Notes: generated by a model not told the origin, from the letters alone. A stretch of DNA of 8,207 nucleotides from an uncultured Clostridia bacterium (GCA_937901805.1 CALDJI010000229.1:1-8207); one strand, 5' to 3'; positions 1 through 6,279 are shown, counted from the stretch's first letter. Program-made: numbers and translations.

Positions 1-1188
1 GAGTTTCGCCGATGTGATATGAATGAGAGTATCCCCGATACATCCCCCGCCAAAGGGTACGGCCTCCATTACGCGCTTACAAAACGCCCGGTCTTTGGAA
101 AACAGATACAAGGCAAGGGGATGTTCCCGCTTTTGCAAAGTCCGGAGAAGCTCCCCCTCCTCCCGGTAAGTGAGAATGGGTAAAAGAGGGCCGAAGATCT
201 CCTCGCGCATCACAGGAGAATCCCAGCCCGCAGGTTCCAGAAGGGTGGGTTCAATCTTCAGGCTTTTTTCATCCCATTTTCCGCCAAACAGGATTTTCTT
301 CGCTTTCAAAAGCGCAGCCAGCCGTTCAAAATGCCCTGGATGGATGATCTTACAGTACTCGGGATTGCTCAGAGGATCTTCCCCCCACTGGGCCTTGATT
401 TCCCGCTTCAGTTCCTGAACCAGCTGATCTTTGACAGAGGCGTGAACCAGCAGATAATCCGGCGCCACACAGGTCTGCCCCGCATTGACAAGCTTCCCCC
501 AGACAATCCGTCTGGCTGCAAGGGAAAGATCCGCACTGGCATCCACGATACAAGGGCTTTTCCCGCCCAGTTCCAGAGTCACCGGAACCAAATTCTCCGC
601 CGCCGCCCGCAGAACCCGGCGGCCCACCTGCGTACTTCCGGTAAAAAAGATATGGTCATATCGCTGCCGGGTGAGTTCTGCGCTGACAGCGGCGTCCCCC
701 TCTACCGTACAGATATATTCCGGAGGAAAAACATTCCGGATCAAACAAGAAATTGCTGCAGCGCTGTGCGGTGCATATTCCGAGCACTTGAGCGTCACGC
801 AGTTGCCCGCCGCCACTGCGCCGATCAGAGGGGCCAGCGACAGCAAAAGGGGGTAATTCCAGGGCGCTATGATGAGTACAACCCCCAAAGGACGCGGGAA
901 AATCCGCCCTTTTGAAGAAAAATGCATCAGCGGCGCTGAAACCCGTCTGGGCTTTGCCCACCTGTCCAGATGGCGCAGCGCCTCCTCCAACTCTCCATAT
1001 AAAAGGCCGAGTTCCGTCTCATACCCCTCAAACCCGCTTTTTCCCAAATCCTTTTGCAAGGCGGAAAGAAGCTGCGGTTCCTGCCGTCTCAATTCGGTTT
1101 TCAGAGAGCGGAGGGCTTCTTTCCGAAAACGGGTTGGCAGAGTTTTCCCTGTAGAAAAAAACTGCCTTTGCTGAGCAAGGATTTCCAT
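1..1188 (-). CDS. Aldehyde dehydrogenase, class-3 (ALDH3)-like, C-terminus beyond window
   Basis: NAD(P)-dependent oxidation of an aldehyde to the carboxylic acid, probably cytoplasmic; the substrate cannot be told. 396 residues are visible. Seen in order: the APWNYP Rossmann-entry motif (about 108-113, Asn111), the coenzyme-binding GSTQVG (about 184-189), ELGGKSP with general base Glu206, NAGQTC with nucleophile Cys240, and EEIFGP (about 329-334). The last residues (GGGCIGDTLIH) are the stretch that in ALDH3 enzymes just precedes the conserved PFGG motif, so about 60 C-terminal residues lie off the window. The short N-terminus and motif spacing fit the ALDH3/fatty-aldehyde branch. Start chosen at the ATG at 1188, because a GGGGG run lies 6 nt upstream; the ATG at 1194 directly abuts that run. 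It begins 13 nt after the M16 peptidase stop, so the two are probably cotranscribed. Odd: the usual KPSE segment reads KCSE (134-137). Family certain, substrate unknown. Confidence 0.95.
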   Translation of the reverse strand, partial: MEILAQQRQFFSTGKTLPTRFRKEALRSLKTELRRQEPQLLSALQKDLGKSGFEGYETELGLLYGELEEALRHLDRWAKPRRVSAPLMHFSSKGRIFPRPLGVVLIIAPWNYPLLLSLAPLIGAVAAGNCVTLKCSEYAPHSAAAISCLIRNVFPPEYICTVEGDAAVSAELTRQRYDHIFFTGSTQVGRRVLRAAAENLVPVTLELGGKSPCIVDASADLSLAARRIVWGKLVNAGQTCVAPDYLLVHASVKDQLVQELKREIKAQWGEDPLSNPEYCKIIHPGHFERLAALLKAKKILFGGKWDEKSLKIEPTLLEPAGWDSPVMREEIFGPLLPILTYREEGELLRTLQKREHPLALYLFSKDRAFCKRVMEAVPFGGGCIGDTLIHITSAKL

Positions 1189-1200
1189 GGGCATCCCCCT

Positions 1201-2487
1201 TTACATAGACAGAAGATATTTCCGAAACTGCCGCTTTTCACTGGCGCCCACTGAGGAGCGGACTACACAGACCAGATGGGAAGGGGTGAAGACCTCCTGG
1301 GCGATCTGCATCATGCGCTCCGGCGTGATCTTACGATATGCCCGAGCCTGTTCCAGAATATCGCCATATCCTGCATGCAGGATATGGTTCTCATAGGCCA
1401 TATGCCAATTCAGCCGCTCCGGGTCGTCCAGCATCATGACATTGTTATCCTCATACTCCGGGAGAATCAAAGCGAGATCCTCCCTGTTAATCTGCTCTTT
1501 TACCGAACGGAACACCTGCGCGCACAGTTCAGCGGAAGAAACCAGCCTGGATGGGGAAACAGAATACCCCACGCTCAGCACCCCCAGGTTCGGATAGAGG
1601 GTGCAGTCCGGGTCAAAGTCATATATCAAGCCCGTTTCTTCGGACAGTTTCATTTTAAATCTTCCCAGTTCTCCAAAAAATAAAACCGCATACAGCAAAT
1701 CAATTTCCGCCATGGTATAATGCGTCATATCCAGATCAAAGGACAGCGCAACATCTGCCAAAGCAGAAGATTTCTGCTCTGGCGGCAGCCAGCGGAAATT
1801 TTTCTTTCTTGCAGAAAACCCTTCCGGTATAGGGCAAAGGTTTGTTCTGCCGCACACCTCCCGGCTGACTGGATACTGTTCGATCTCTTTGGCAAGGATG
1901 TTGATTCCTTCTGCCGGAATATTTCCTGTCATATAGAAAAACAGGTTGTCCGCAGTAAAAATCCGATGCTGTTTCTCCTGCAAATCCTCCAAACGGATGG
2001 CACGCACTCCGCCGATAGTCCCGGCAATTGTCCGCGCGAGCGGCGTTCCCGCAAAAACTGCGCGATCGCAGAGCACCTGTGCGGAGTGCTCCTGCTTTTC
2101 CTCTCGGATTTCGCTCTGGATTCTCCCACGCTCCAGCAGGACATCCCGCTTTTCCGCCTGAAGCGGGGCGAGCAGTCTCGTTAAAAGCTGTGTACACCTT
2201 GTAAAATGACGCGGAGCGGCAGTGATAACAAAATGCAGTACATTTTGATAGGTGTAGGCATTAAGCTGCGCGCCAATTTTTTGCAGTTCCCGATAAAGCT
2301 GCTTTTGCGGCATCCCCGCCAGATTTCGAAAAAAAATATGTTCCAGAAAATGGGTAATCCCATGTTCCGAATCCGTCTCGTACAGGATCCCCGCCTTAAC
2401 TGTTAATGTCAGGCAAATGCTGTGCAGATGTGGTTGGGGATAGCAGTAGATACGAATCCCATTTTTTGTTGTAAATTGCTGTTCGAT
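1201..2487 (-). CDS. M16 family zinc metallopeptidase (pitrilysin-type), apparent ATC start
   Basis: Predicted zinc peptidase of the inverzincin M16 family, 428 residues, the usual size of a single M16 half-pair subunit. With the ATC at 2487 as residue 1, the inverted zinc motif HFLEH is at 46-50 (His46, His50 ligands, Glu49 catalytic). The third ligand Glu126 lies 76 residues after His50, exactly the family spacing. The N-terminal TTKNGIRIY and VKAGILYE segments are typical of M16 proteins. No ATG, GTG or TTG exists in frame between the TGA at 2533-2535 and the zinc motif. The first standard start (ATG at 2313) would delete the active site. A GGGAGG at 2496-2501 lies 8 nt before ATC 2487, and 2 nt before ATT 2493, so ATC is favoured. 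Alternatives are an ATT start, a point mutation that silenced the gene, or a sequence error. It has its own promoter-like site and is followed by the ALDH gene. No second M16 subunit is seen nearby. The family is sure, the start is inferred. Confidence 0.88.
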   Translation of the reverse strand: MEQQFTTKNGIRIYCYPQPHLHSICLTLTVKAGILYETDSEHGITHFLEHIFFRNLAGMPQKQLYRELQKIGAQLNAYTYQNVLHFVITAAPRHFTRCTQLLTRLLAPLQAEKRDVLLERGRIQSEIREEKQEHSAQVLCDRAVFAGTPLARTIAGTIGGVRAIRLEDLQEKQHRIFTADNLFFYMTGNIPAEGINILAKEIEQYPVSREVCGRTNLCPIPEGFSARKKNFRWLPPEQKSSALADVALSFDLDMTHYTMAEIDLLYAVLFFGELGRFKMKLSEETGLIYDFDPDCTLYPNLGVLSVGYSVSPSRLVSSAELCAQVFRSVKEQINREDLALILPEYEDNNVMMLDDPERLNWHMAYENHILHAGYGDILEQARAYRKITPERMMQIAQEVFTPSHLVCVVRSSVGASEKRQFRKYLLSM

Positions 2488-2495
2488 AGCAATCG

Positions 2496-2501
2496 CCTCC
2501 C
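2496..2501 (-). promoter_or_regulatory. Shine-Dalgarno GGGAGG deciding the M16 start
   Basis: GGGAGG on the minus strand ends 8 nt before ATC (2487) and 2 nt before ATT (2493). It is the only good ribosome-binding sequence ahead of the M16 coding region. It supports initiation at the non-standard ATC codon rather than at the far-downstream ATG at 2313. Confidence 0.6.
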
Positions 2502-2549
2502 TGCGCCCCGCTTGATGGAATATCGGCTTTCTTCAGACGGGGTATTCCC

Positions 2550-2558
2550 ATTGTAACA
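2550..2558 (-). promoter_or_regulatory. Extended -10 promoter for the M16/ALDH operon
   Basis: TGTTACAAT on the minus strand is an extended -10 element (TG-N-TACAAT) about 60 nt upstream of the M16 start. A weak -35 (TTTCTT, 2572-2577, spacer 16) is compatible with an extended -10 promoter. Transcription would begin near 2543. The short leader has CCCCG (2537-2541) and CGGGG (2506-2510), which could pair around a large loop just ahead of the Shine-Dalgarno sequence. Confidence 0.5.
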
Positions 2559-2573
2559 TATTTTTTCTGTTAA

Positions 2574-2605
2574 GAAAGGCCATATTGCGAAAGAGGCCTG
2601 CTTTC
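2574..2605 (-). terminator. Weak hairpin downstream of the ABC permease gene
   Basis: On the minus strand GAAAGCAGGCC (2605-2595) can pair with GGCCTTTC (2581-2574), with a GCA bulge and a 13-nt loop. It is followed by a short, poor T-rich tail. It lies about 70 nt after the permease stop, between the ABC module and the M16 promoter, so it could be a weak terminator. It overlaps the possible -35 of the next promoter. Low confidence because the stem is interrupted and no T run follows. Confidence 0.28.
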
Positions 2606-2673
2606 CAAATACGCTGTTATAGAATAAATACCGCATTTCCCATTTTATTCCATTCAAACCGTTGTTCTTCAAC

Positions 2674-3390
2674 CTATTTGGATTTTTGCCTGTTCAAAAG
2701 TATTGCGCATATCATTACTGCCGCACAGAATACAAAAATGAAATACAACAGATTTTCAAAGCAAAAACCATTGTCTAACATCAGTCGGTATCCCCAAAAG
2801 GCGGGGAAAATATGTCCTATGGCTTCAAGAAAATCGGGCAGCAGGTCGATGGGGAACATAATCCCCGAAAGCATAATCGAGGGTAAAAACACAAGCTGCG
2901 CTATCATTGTCAGTTTTGCTTGATTTTTTACCATCAATCCTAAAACACTTCCGATACTTAACGATACAATAATGTATATAGCAAGTTCAAGAAAGAAAAA
3001 CGGAAGTTGTGTCGGCAAAGTTGCTTCAAATAGTATCGGGGCAAGCAGAACAATTACAACACAGGTAATCATCAAATGAACAAATGCGGAAATAAACATT
3101 GTAACAAGCCCTAAATAGATAGGTACTCCATTTGCTTTATAAACCTTTTTTATACCACTTCCATAAGTTTCAATCAATGATGGCGGCAACCCAATAAACG
3201 CTCCCATGGAAATGCTCATCACAATCATGGATTGTATCAGTGTCCTTCTCATTTCAGGCATAACAGAAGTAAAAATACCGCCCATAAGAAGAAAGAAAAT
3301 AAGCGGAACGATATAGCAGGTAACTAAGAGGGACTTACTTCGTATATCCAATTTCCACTGTAACGCTACGCCATATAAAAAACCGTTCAT
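2674..3390 (-). CDS. ABC-2 type transporter permease
   Basis: Membrane subunit of an ABC exporter, 238 residues, the usual length for short ABC-2 permeases of drug or bacteriocin-resistance transporters. Hydrophobic segments lie at about 22-41, 51-70, 93-118, 129-152, 162-182 and 212-232, giving six predicted membrane helices. The conserved ABC-2 pattern is present in the fifth helix region (LPSIMLSGIMFPIDLLP, 169-185), followed by the PAFWGYRLM segment (196-204). The ATG overlaps the ATPase stop by 4 nt (ATGA at 3387-3390), so translation is coupled and the two proteins are expected to form the complex as a dimer of each. Substrate unknown; the MerR sensor upstream suggests a small toxic compound or peptide antibiotic. 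The protein ends in a basic tail, RQKSK. Confidence 0.93.
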   Translation of the reverse strand: MNGFLYGVALQWKLDIRSKSLLVTCYIVPLIFFLLMGGIFTSVMPEMRRTLIQSMIVMSISMGAFIGLPPSLIETYGSGIKKVYKANGVPIYLGLVTMFISAFVHLMITCVVIVLLAPILFEATLPTQLPFFFLELAIYIIVSLSIGSVLGLMVKNQAKLTMIAQLVFLPSIMLSGIMFPIDLLPDFLEAIGHIFPAFWGYRLMLDNGFCFENLLYFIFVFCAAVMICAILLNRQKSK

Positions 3391-4202
3391 TCTGCTTCCC
3401 TCCTTGCCATTTCTATAAAATGCTGTTCCAGCGTGCCACGATTCACTTTAATATCTAATACATGGATTTTTTTCTGTTTTAATTCGCCCAGTAAAGAAAT
3501 CAAAGTGTCCTCAATATTGTCTGTTTCAAAAGTGTTGTCTCCCTGTTCCGTCTTGATATGGATAAAATATTTTCTCCCAACCCGATCAGTCAGTTCTGAA
3601 GCTGTGCCGCAAAAGACAATATTTCCTTTATTCAAAATGGCAATGCGGTCGCATAAGGTTTCTACTTCCGCCATATCGTGGCTTGCTAAAACAATCGTTT
3701 TTCCTTGCGACTTAAGTTTGCGAATTTGCTCATGAAGTGAAACCCTGCGCTCGACATCAAGTCCTGCAGTTGGTTCATCGAGAAAAATAACATCGGGATT
3801 GCCAATAAGTGCAAGGGCAAGATGTAACCGTCTTTTCTGCCCTGTAGATAATTGTATGTACTGTTTCTTTTCCATTTCTTTGATACCAAAACCGTTAAGC
3901 ATGGCATCATCAATTTCTGTTTTATTCCATTTTGCAAACAGCTTTACAGCCTCCATCGGTTTGATATGAGCAGGTAAAGAGGAAGATTGCAACTGTATAC
4001 CCATTTTCCCGTTTACCGTAATTGTACCGCTATCATATTTTCTCAGACCCTCGATACATTCAAGTGTTGTCGTTTTCCCTGCTCCGTTTACGCCAAGCAG
4101 AGCAAAAATTTCTCCTTTTTCAATTTGAAAATCAAGACCCTTGAGAACCATATGGCTGCCGTAACTTTTCTTTAATTCACGAACTTGTATTGCGTCTTTC
4201 AC
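3387..4202 (-). CDS. ABC transporter ATP-binding protein
   Basis: ATPase subunit of the exporter, 271 residues. Seen: Walker A GVNGAGKTT (37-45), Q-loop glutamine near Gln72, signature LSTGQ (118-122; Thr replaces the usual Gly, a common variant in drug exporters), Walker B VIFLDEP (138-144), D-loop GLD (147-149), and H-loop His175 in ASHDMAEVE. The C-terminal 60-70 residues follow the nucleotide-binding fold, as in many ABC-2 ATPases (CcmA/antibiotic type). The start codon is GTG at 4202, within a 4-nt GTGA overlap with the MerR stop. AGGAGG lies 7 nt upstream inside the merR end. Both junctions of this gene are overlaps, so the three proteins are probably made together from the MerR promoter. 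Function firm, substrate unknown. Confidence 0.96.
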   Translation of the reverse strand: MKDAIQVRELKKSYGSHMVLKGLDFQIEKGEIFALLGVNGAGKTTTLECIEGLRKYDSGTITVNGKMGIQLQSSSLPAHIKPMEAVKLFAKWNKTEIDDAMLNGFGIKEMEKKQYIQLSTGQKRRLHLALALIGNPDVIFLDEPTAGLDVERRVSLHEQIRKLKSQGKTIVLASHDMAEVETLCDRIAILNKGNIVFCGTASELTDRVGRKYFIHIKTEQGDNTFETDNIEDTLISLLGELKQKKIHVLDIKVNRGTLEQHFIEMARREAE

Positions 4203-4999
4203 GGTTTCACCTCCTCGAAAGGATTTGTTCCAAGTCTTGAAAAATAGACTTGCAAAGCTGGCTCTAAATAGTCGTTAACAATTTTTTGCCTTTCTTCCCA
4301 AGCGTTTGTGGCGGCATCAATGTTACCAACCTCCATCAATTTCGAAAGCATACTCATATCGCCGTTTGTAAATTCCATAATCAAGCCCCAATACTCCTTT
4401 ACAACCTGCTGGCATTTTTCGCTTTCAGGCGATACATTTCCTTTTTGAAGCTGTACGATCTTATCACTCAGGCGGTTAAATCTATCCATAAAATCCAAGC
4501 CGCTTTCCTTATCAAATTGACTGCGTATATAGTCGAGCGTATCATCATCGAAACGCTTGATCAGATAATAAGAGTCGTTCTTCATTTGCAGATTGACAAT
4601 AATATCGGCGTACTTCTTAAAGTTGACCGTTTGCATTTGTAAAACTTCTGCCTTTAACTGTTCGATTGCTGACAAAGAAGCCTGAAGCTGTCCTATTTTT
4701 TGGCGTATATCATCTGACTGCTCTGTAAGAGCCTTTGCCACATCAGCCGGTGTTTCCATAGAGATCAATCGCCCCTTGATATCGTCCAAAGAAAATCCCA
4801 GTGATTTCAAAGATATAATCTGATGAAGTATAACCAAATCCTTATCGGTATAAAGCCTACGTCCACCTTCACTTTCTGCTGACGGAAAAAGTAATCCTTC
4901 CTTATCGTAGTATTGCAGAGTACGGACGGTAACTCCCATTTTCTTTGCCACTTCGCCAACTGTCATAAACCCCTCTGGAATTGCTCTATATTTTGCCAT
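4199..4999 (-). CDS. MerR family regulator with TipAS-like C-terminal region
   Basis: Ligand-responsive transcription factor, 266 residues, close to the length of TipAL. The N-terminal MerR winged helix-turn-helix starts at about residue 12 (MTVGEVAKKMGVTVRTLQYY), followed by the wing with GGRRLY (45-50) and the LKSLGFSLDDI helix (64-74). A predicted coiled-coil dimerisation helix spans about 90-122. The C-terminal part (about 165-255) contains a helical pattern, VVKEYWGLIMEFTNGD, like the TipAS antibiotic-binding domain; this assignment is by recognition only. Start is ATG 4999 with AGGAGG 9 nt upstream. It is first in an operon with an ABC ATPase and permease, overlapping the ATPase by 4 nt. 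MerR proteins normally bind the long spacer of their own promoter and twist it upon ligand binding; the promoter here has that 19-bp spacer, so autoactivation plus exporter induction is inferred. Confidence 0.92.
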   Translation of the reverse strand: MAKYRAIPEGFMTVGEVAKKMGVTVRTLQYYDKEGLLFPSAESEGGRRLYTDKDLVILHQIISLKSLGFSLDDIKGRLISMETPADVAKALTEQSDDIRQKIGQLQASLSAIEQLKAEVLQMQTVNFKKYADIIVNLQMKNDSYYLIKRFDDDTLDYIRSQFDKESGLDFMDRFNRLSDKIVQLQKGNVSPESEKCQQVVKEYWGLIMEFTNGDMSMLSKLMEVGNIDAATNAWEERQKIVNDYLEPALQVYFSRLGTNPFEEVKP

Positions 5000-5020
5000 A
5001 ATTATTTACCTCCTGAACCT

Positions 5021-5051
5021 ATCATAAATCATTACACGGCGTCATAAGCAA
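5021..5051 (-). promoter_or_regulatory. MerR-type promoter/operator of the merR-ABC operon
   Basis: Minus-strand -35 TTGCTT (5046-5051) and -10 TATGAT (5021-5026) are separated by 19 bp, longer than the normal 17 and characteristic of promoters activated by MerR proteins. The spacer carries an imperfect dyad at 5032-5047 (TTA...ACG / CGT...TAA half-sites), and TTATGA occurs twice with a 20-bp period (5042-5047 and 5022-5027). Transcription would start near 5014, giving a very short leader with the Shine-Dalgarno sequence AGGAGG at 5009-5014; the exact start is therefore uncertain. Confidence 0.6.
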
Positions 5052-5071
5052 GATCTTTTAATAAATTTTAA

Positions 5072-5095
5072 GCGGCAGGGATTTCTCCCCGCCGC
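5072..5095 (-). terminator. GC-rich hairpin with GAAA loop upstream of merR
   Basis: Stem GCGGC/GCCGC plus GGGA/TCCC with one A-C mismatch; the minus-strand loop is GAAA. On the minus strand TTAAAATTTATT follows, on the plus strand CTTTCTATTG follows. The stem is strong but neither tail is a clean T run. It could act as a second, back-up terminator insulating the merR promoter from rubrerythrin read-through, or as an unrelated RNA structure. Confidence 0.4.
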
Positions 5096-5200
5096 CTTTC
5101 TATTGTTATATCGTTGTCAAATTCTTGATATTTAATTCCTTATTTCTTCTTAAATACAGTAACCATAGGATTTTTTGATTTATAGTATGTTTTCATCATG

Positions 5201-5231
5201 AAAAAAGGAGCAGGAAAACCTGCTCCTTTTT
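5201..5231 (-). terminator. Rho-independent terminator of rubrerythrin
   Basis: Perfect inverted repeat GGAGCAGG / CCTGCTCC with a 4-nt loop, flanked by A runs and T runs on both sides (AAAAAA before, TTTTT after on the plus strand). On the minus strand it begins 25 nt after the rubrerythrin stop and ends in six T residues. The symmetry means it could stop transcription in both directions. Confidence 0.9.
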
Positions 5232-5255
5232 AACATCCAGTATTCTAACCGTTTC

Positions 5256-5801
5256 TTATTTGCCGAAGTAACGGTTGAGGAGACCCTCAAAAGCCTTACC
5301 ATGTCGAGCTTCATCGCGAGCCATCTCATGCACGGTGTCATGGATAGCGTCGAGGTTCTGAGCTTTTGCGCGTTTTGCAAGGTCAAATTTACCAGCAGTC
5401 GCGCCGTTCTCAGCTTCTACGCGCATCTCGAGGTTTTTCTTGGTGCTGTCGGTGACAACTTCGCCGAGGAGCTCTGCAAATTTTGCAGCATGCTCTGCTT
5501 CCTCATAAGCTGCTTTTTCCCAATACAGGCCGATTTCCGGATAACCTTCTCTGTGAGCAACGCGAGCCATTGCAAGGTACATGCCAACCTCGGTGCACTC
5601 ACCCTGGAAGTTTGCTCTGAGATCGTCGATGATATCCTGGCTTACGCCCTGTGCAACGCCGACAACATGTTCAGCAGCCCAGGATTTTTCACCCTTCTGC
5701 TCAACAAATTTTTCTTTCGGAGCCTTGCACTGCGGGCAAAAATCCGGTGCAGTTTCGCCTTCATACACATAACCGCATACAGAACATACAAACTTTTTCA
5801 T
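5256..5801 (-). CDS. Reverse rubrerythrin (rubredoxin-diiron peroxidase)
   Basis: Cytoplasmic non-haem iron peroxidase that reduces hydrogen peroxide (and, in clostridial homologues, supports oxygen reduction) with electrons from NADH via reductase partners. 181 residues, typical for the reverse form. The rubredoxin domain comes first: Cys6-x2-Cys9 and Cys22-x2-Cys25 bind one iron. The four-helix diiron domain follows, with likely ligands Glu68, Glu101/His104 (EAEH), a glutamate within VEAENG (129-131) and Glu164/His167 (DEARH). Classic rubrerythrins carry the domains in the opposite order. Start ATG 5801 with AGGAGG 8 nt upstream. It is a single-gene unit with its own promoter and a strong terminator. 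A PerR-like box over the -35 region suggests peroxide induction. Role is well founded; exact redox partners are not visible in the window. Confidence 0.97.
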   Translation of the reverse strand: MKKFVCSVCGYVYEGETAPDFCPQCKAPKEKFVEQKGEKSWAAEHVVGVAQGVSQDIIDDLRANFQGECTEVGMYLAMARVAHREGYPEIGLYWEKAAYEEAEHAAKFAELLGEVVTDSTKKNLEMRVEAENGATAGKFDLAKRAKAQNLDAIHDTVHEMARDEARHGKAFEGLLNRYFGK

Positions 5802-5875
5802 TTTACTTTCCTCCTAAATATGGTTTGTTAATCAGAATCATTACTATTAAGGTTTTCTTTTCTTACCATGAATAA

Positions 5876-5904
5876 ACTATACCACATAAGTATAATTATT
5901 GCAA
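5876..5904 (-). promoter_or_regulatory. Rubrerythrin promoter with extended -10
   Basis: Minus strand: -35 TTGCAA (5899-5904), 17-bp spacer, -10 TATAGT (5876-5881) preceded by TGG, forming an extended -10. Predicted start of transcription is about 5869, leaving a leader of about 68 nt with AGGAGG at 5810-5815. An in-frame tiny ORF (ATG at 5869, 13 codons) starts almost at the predicted transcription start; it may be chance. Confidence 0.75.
5890..5904 (-). promoter_or_regulatory. Candidate PerR box
   Basis: Plus-strand GTATAATTATTGCAA matches the palindromic PerR consensus TTATAATNATTATAA at 11 of the 14 defined positions and sits on the -35 and upstream spacer of the rubrerythrin promoter. 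That placement fits repression relieved by peroxide, known for rubrerythrin genes in Clostridia. No perR gene lies in the window, and AT-rich sequence makes chance matches easy. Confidence 0.4.
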
Positions 5905-5911
5905 CCCTTTT

Positions 5912-6055
5912 TTAAAATTTTTTCTCTTTTTTACCAAACCACAGTTTCAACGGATATCCTATCATTTTAAAGATAAGATATGAAAAATATTTGACCGCAC
6001 CTGTTTTCCAAATTACCGCCCATTCTTTTCCGGTACCTGAAAAATTGCAGATAAA
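5912..6055 (-). other. -1 frame continuation of the small exported protein gene (likely frameshift)
   Basis: This frame is open for 47 codons after a TGA at 6056-6058, and has no usable start until an ATG 17 codons from its end. It overlaps the end of the 88-codon exported-protein ORF and reads KEWAVIWKTGAVKYF, then an aromatic and basic tail ending GKKEKKF. One extra base in the A4 run (6026-6029) or T5 run (6040-6044) would join it to the upstream ORF, giving about 122 residues via the A4 run. This suggests a frameshift mutation, a homopolymer sequencing error or, less likely, a programmed shift. It may also be chance openness in AT-rich DNA. Confidence 0.4.
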
Positions 6056-6279
6056 TCAGGTTCATCATATTCCCTGCCGGAGTGATAAGCTGTTAAAAAA
6101 GTAGAAACCTGCTCCATTCCTTCTGCGGACAACCCTTCGCCGGTATCCGCTATACAGATTTTATTGTCTTGCTGATACAGAATTTTCTGAGGAGATGTCG
6201 ACACTGTGGACGGTTCGCTATATACAGTTAATATAATTGTCGCAAAAAAGCTAAGAAAAGAAACAAATACTTTTTTCAA
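6013..6279 (-). CDS. Small exported or membrane-anchored protein, unknown function (possibly truncated)
   Basis: 88 residues, not recognised. The N-terminus has a lysine pair and a hydrophobic stretch (about 4-19), consistent with a signal peptide or membrane anchor; no lipobox cysteine is seen. The rest is polar, with an acidic stretch near the C-terminus. The start is TTG at 6279, supported by a strong GGGGAGGAG (6286-6294) 6 nt upstream; this is why I believe it is translated. It lies 179 nt after the DUF4097 gene, in the same orientation, with no clear promoter of its own, so it may be a late member of that operon. The coding sense appears to pass into the -1 frame near 6026-6044 and continue to 5912, so the present stop at 6013 may be an artefact or an inactivating mutation. 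Function cannot be assigned. Confidence 0.6.
   Translation of the reverse strand: MKKVFVSFLSFFATIILTVYSEPSTVSTSPQKILYQQDNKICIADTGEGLSAEGMEQVSTFLTAYHSGREYDEPDLSAIFQVPEKNGR

Noticed and set aside
331..915. Long plus-strand ORF (194 codons) inside the ALDH gene
   Set aside because: It is antisense to a clear ALDH with all catalytic motifs; the GC-rich coding strand leaves the opposite frame open.
2330..2339. T8 run just after the HFLEH motif as a possible frameshift site
   Set aside because: The frame continues through it as HIFFRNLAG, which matches the expected M16 sequence, so no shift is needed.
2409..2672. 87-codon minus-strand ORF spanning the M16 promoter and N-terminus
   Set aside because: It overlaps the M16 coding region in another frame and the encoded sequence shows no family pattern; considered as a source of a frameshifted M16 start but the Shine-Dalgarno position argues against it.
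5140..5199. 19-codon ORF on the minus strand (MMKTYYKSKN...) between the rubrerythrin terminator and merR
   Set aside because: It starts right after the terminator T run, has no ribosome-binding site and no visible promoter; probably chance.
5301..5831. Plus-strand ORF of 176 codons opposite rubrerythrin
   Set aside because: Antisense shadow of a well-conserved gene; no ribosome-binding site or promoter on the plus strand.
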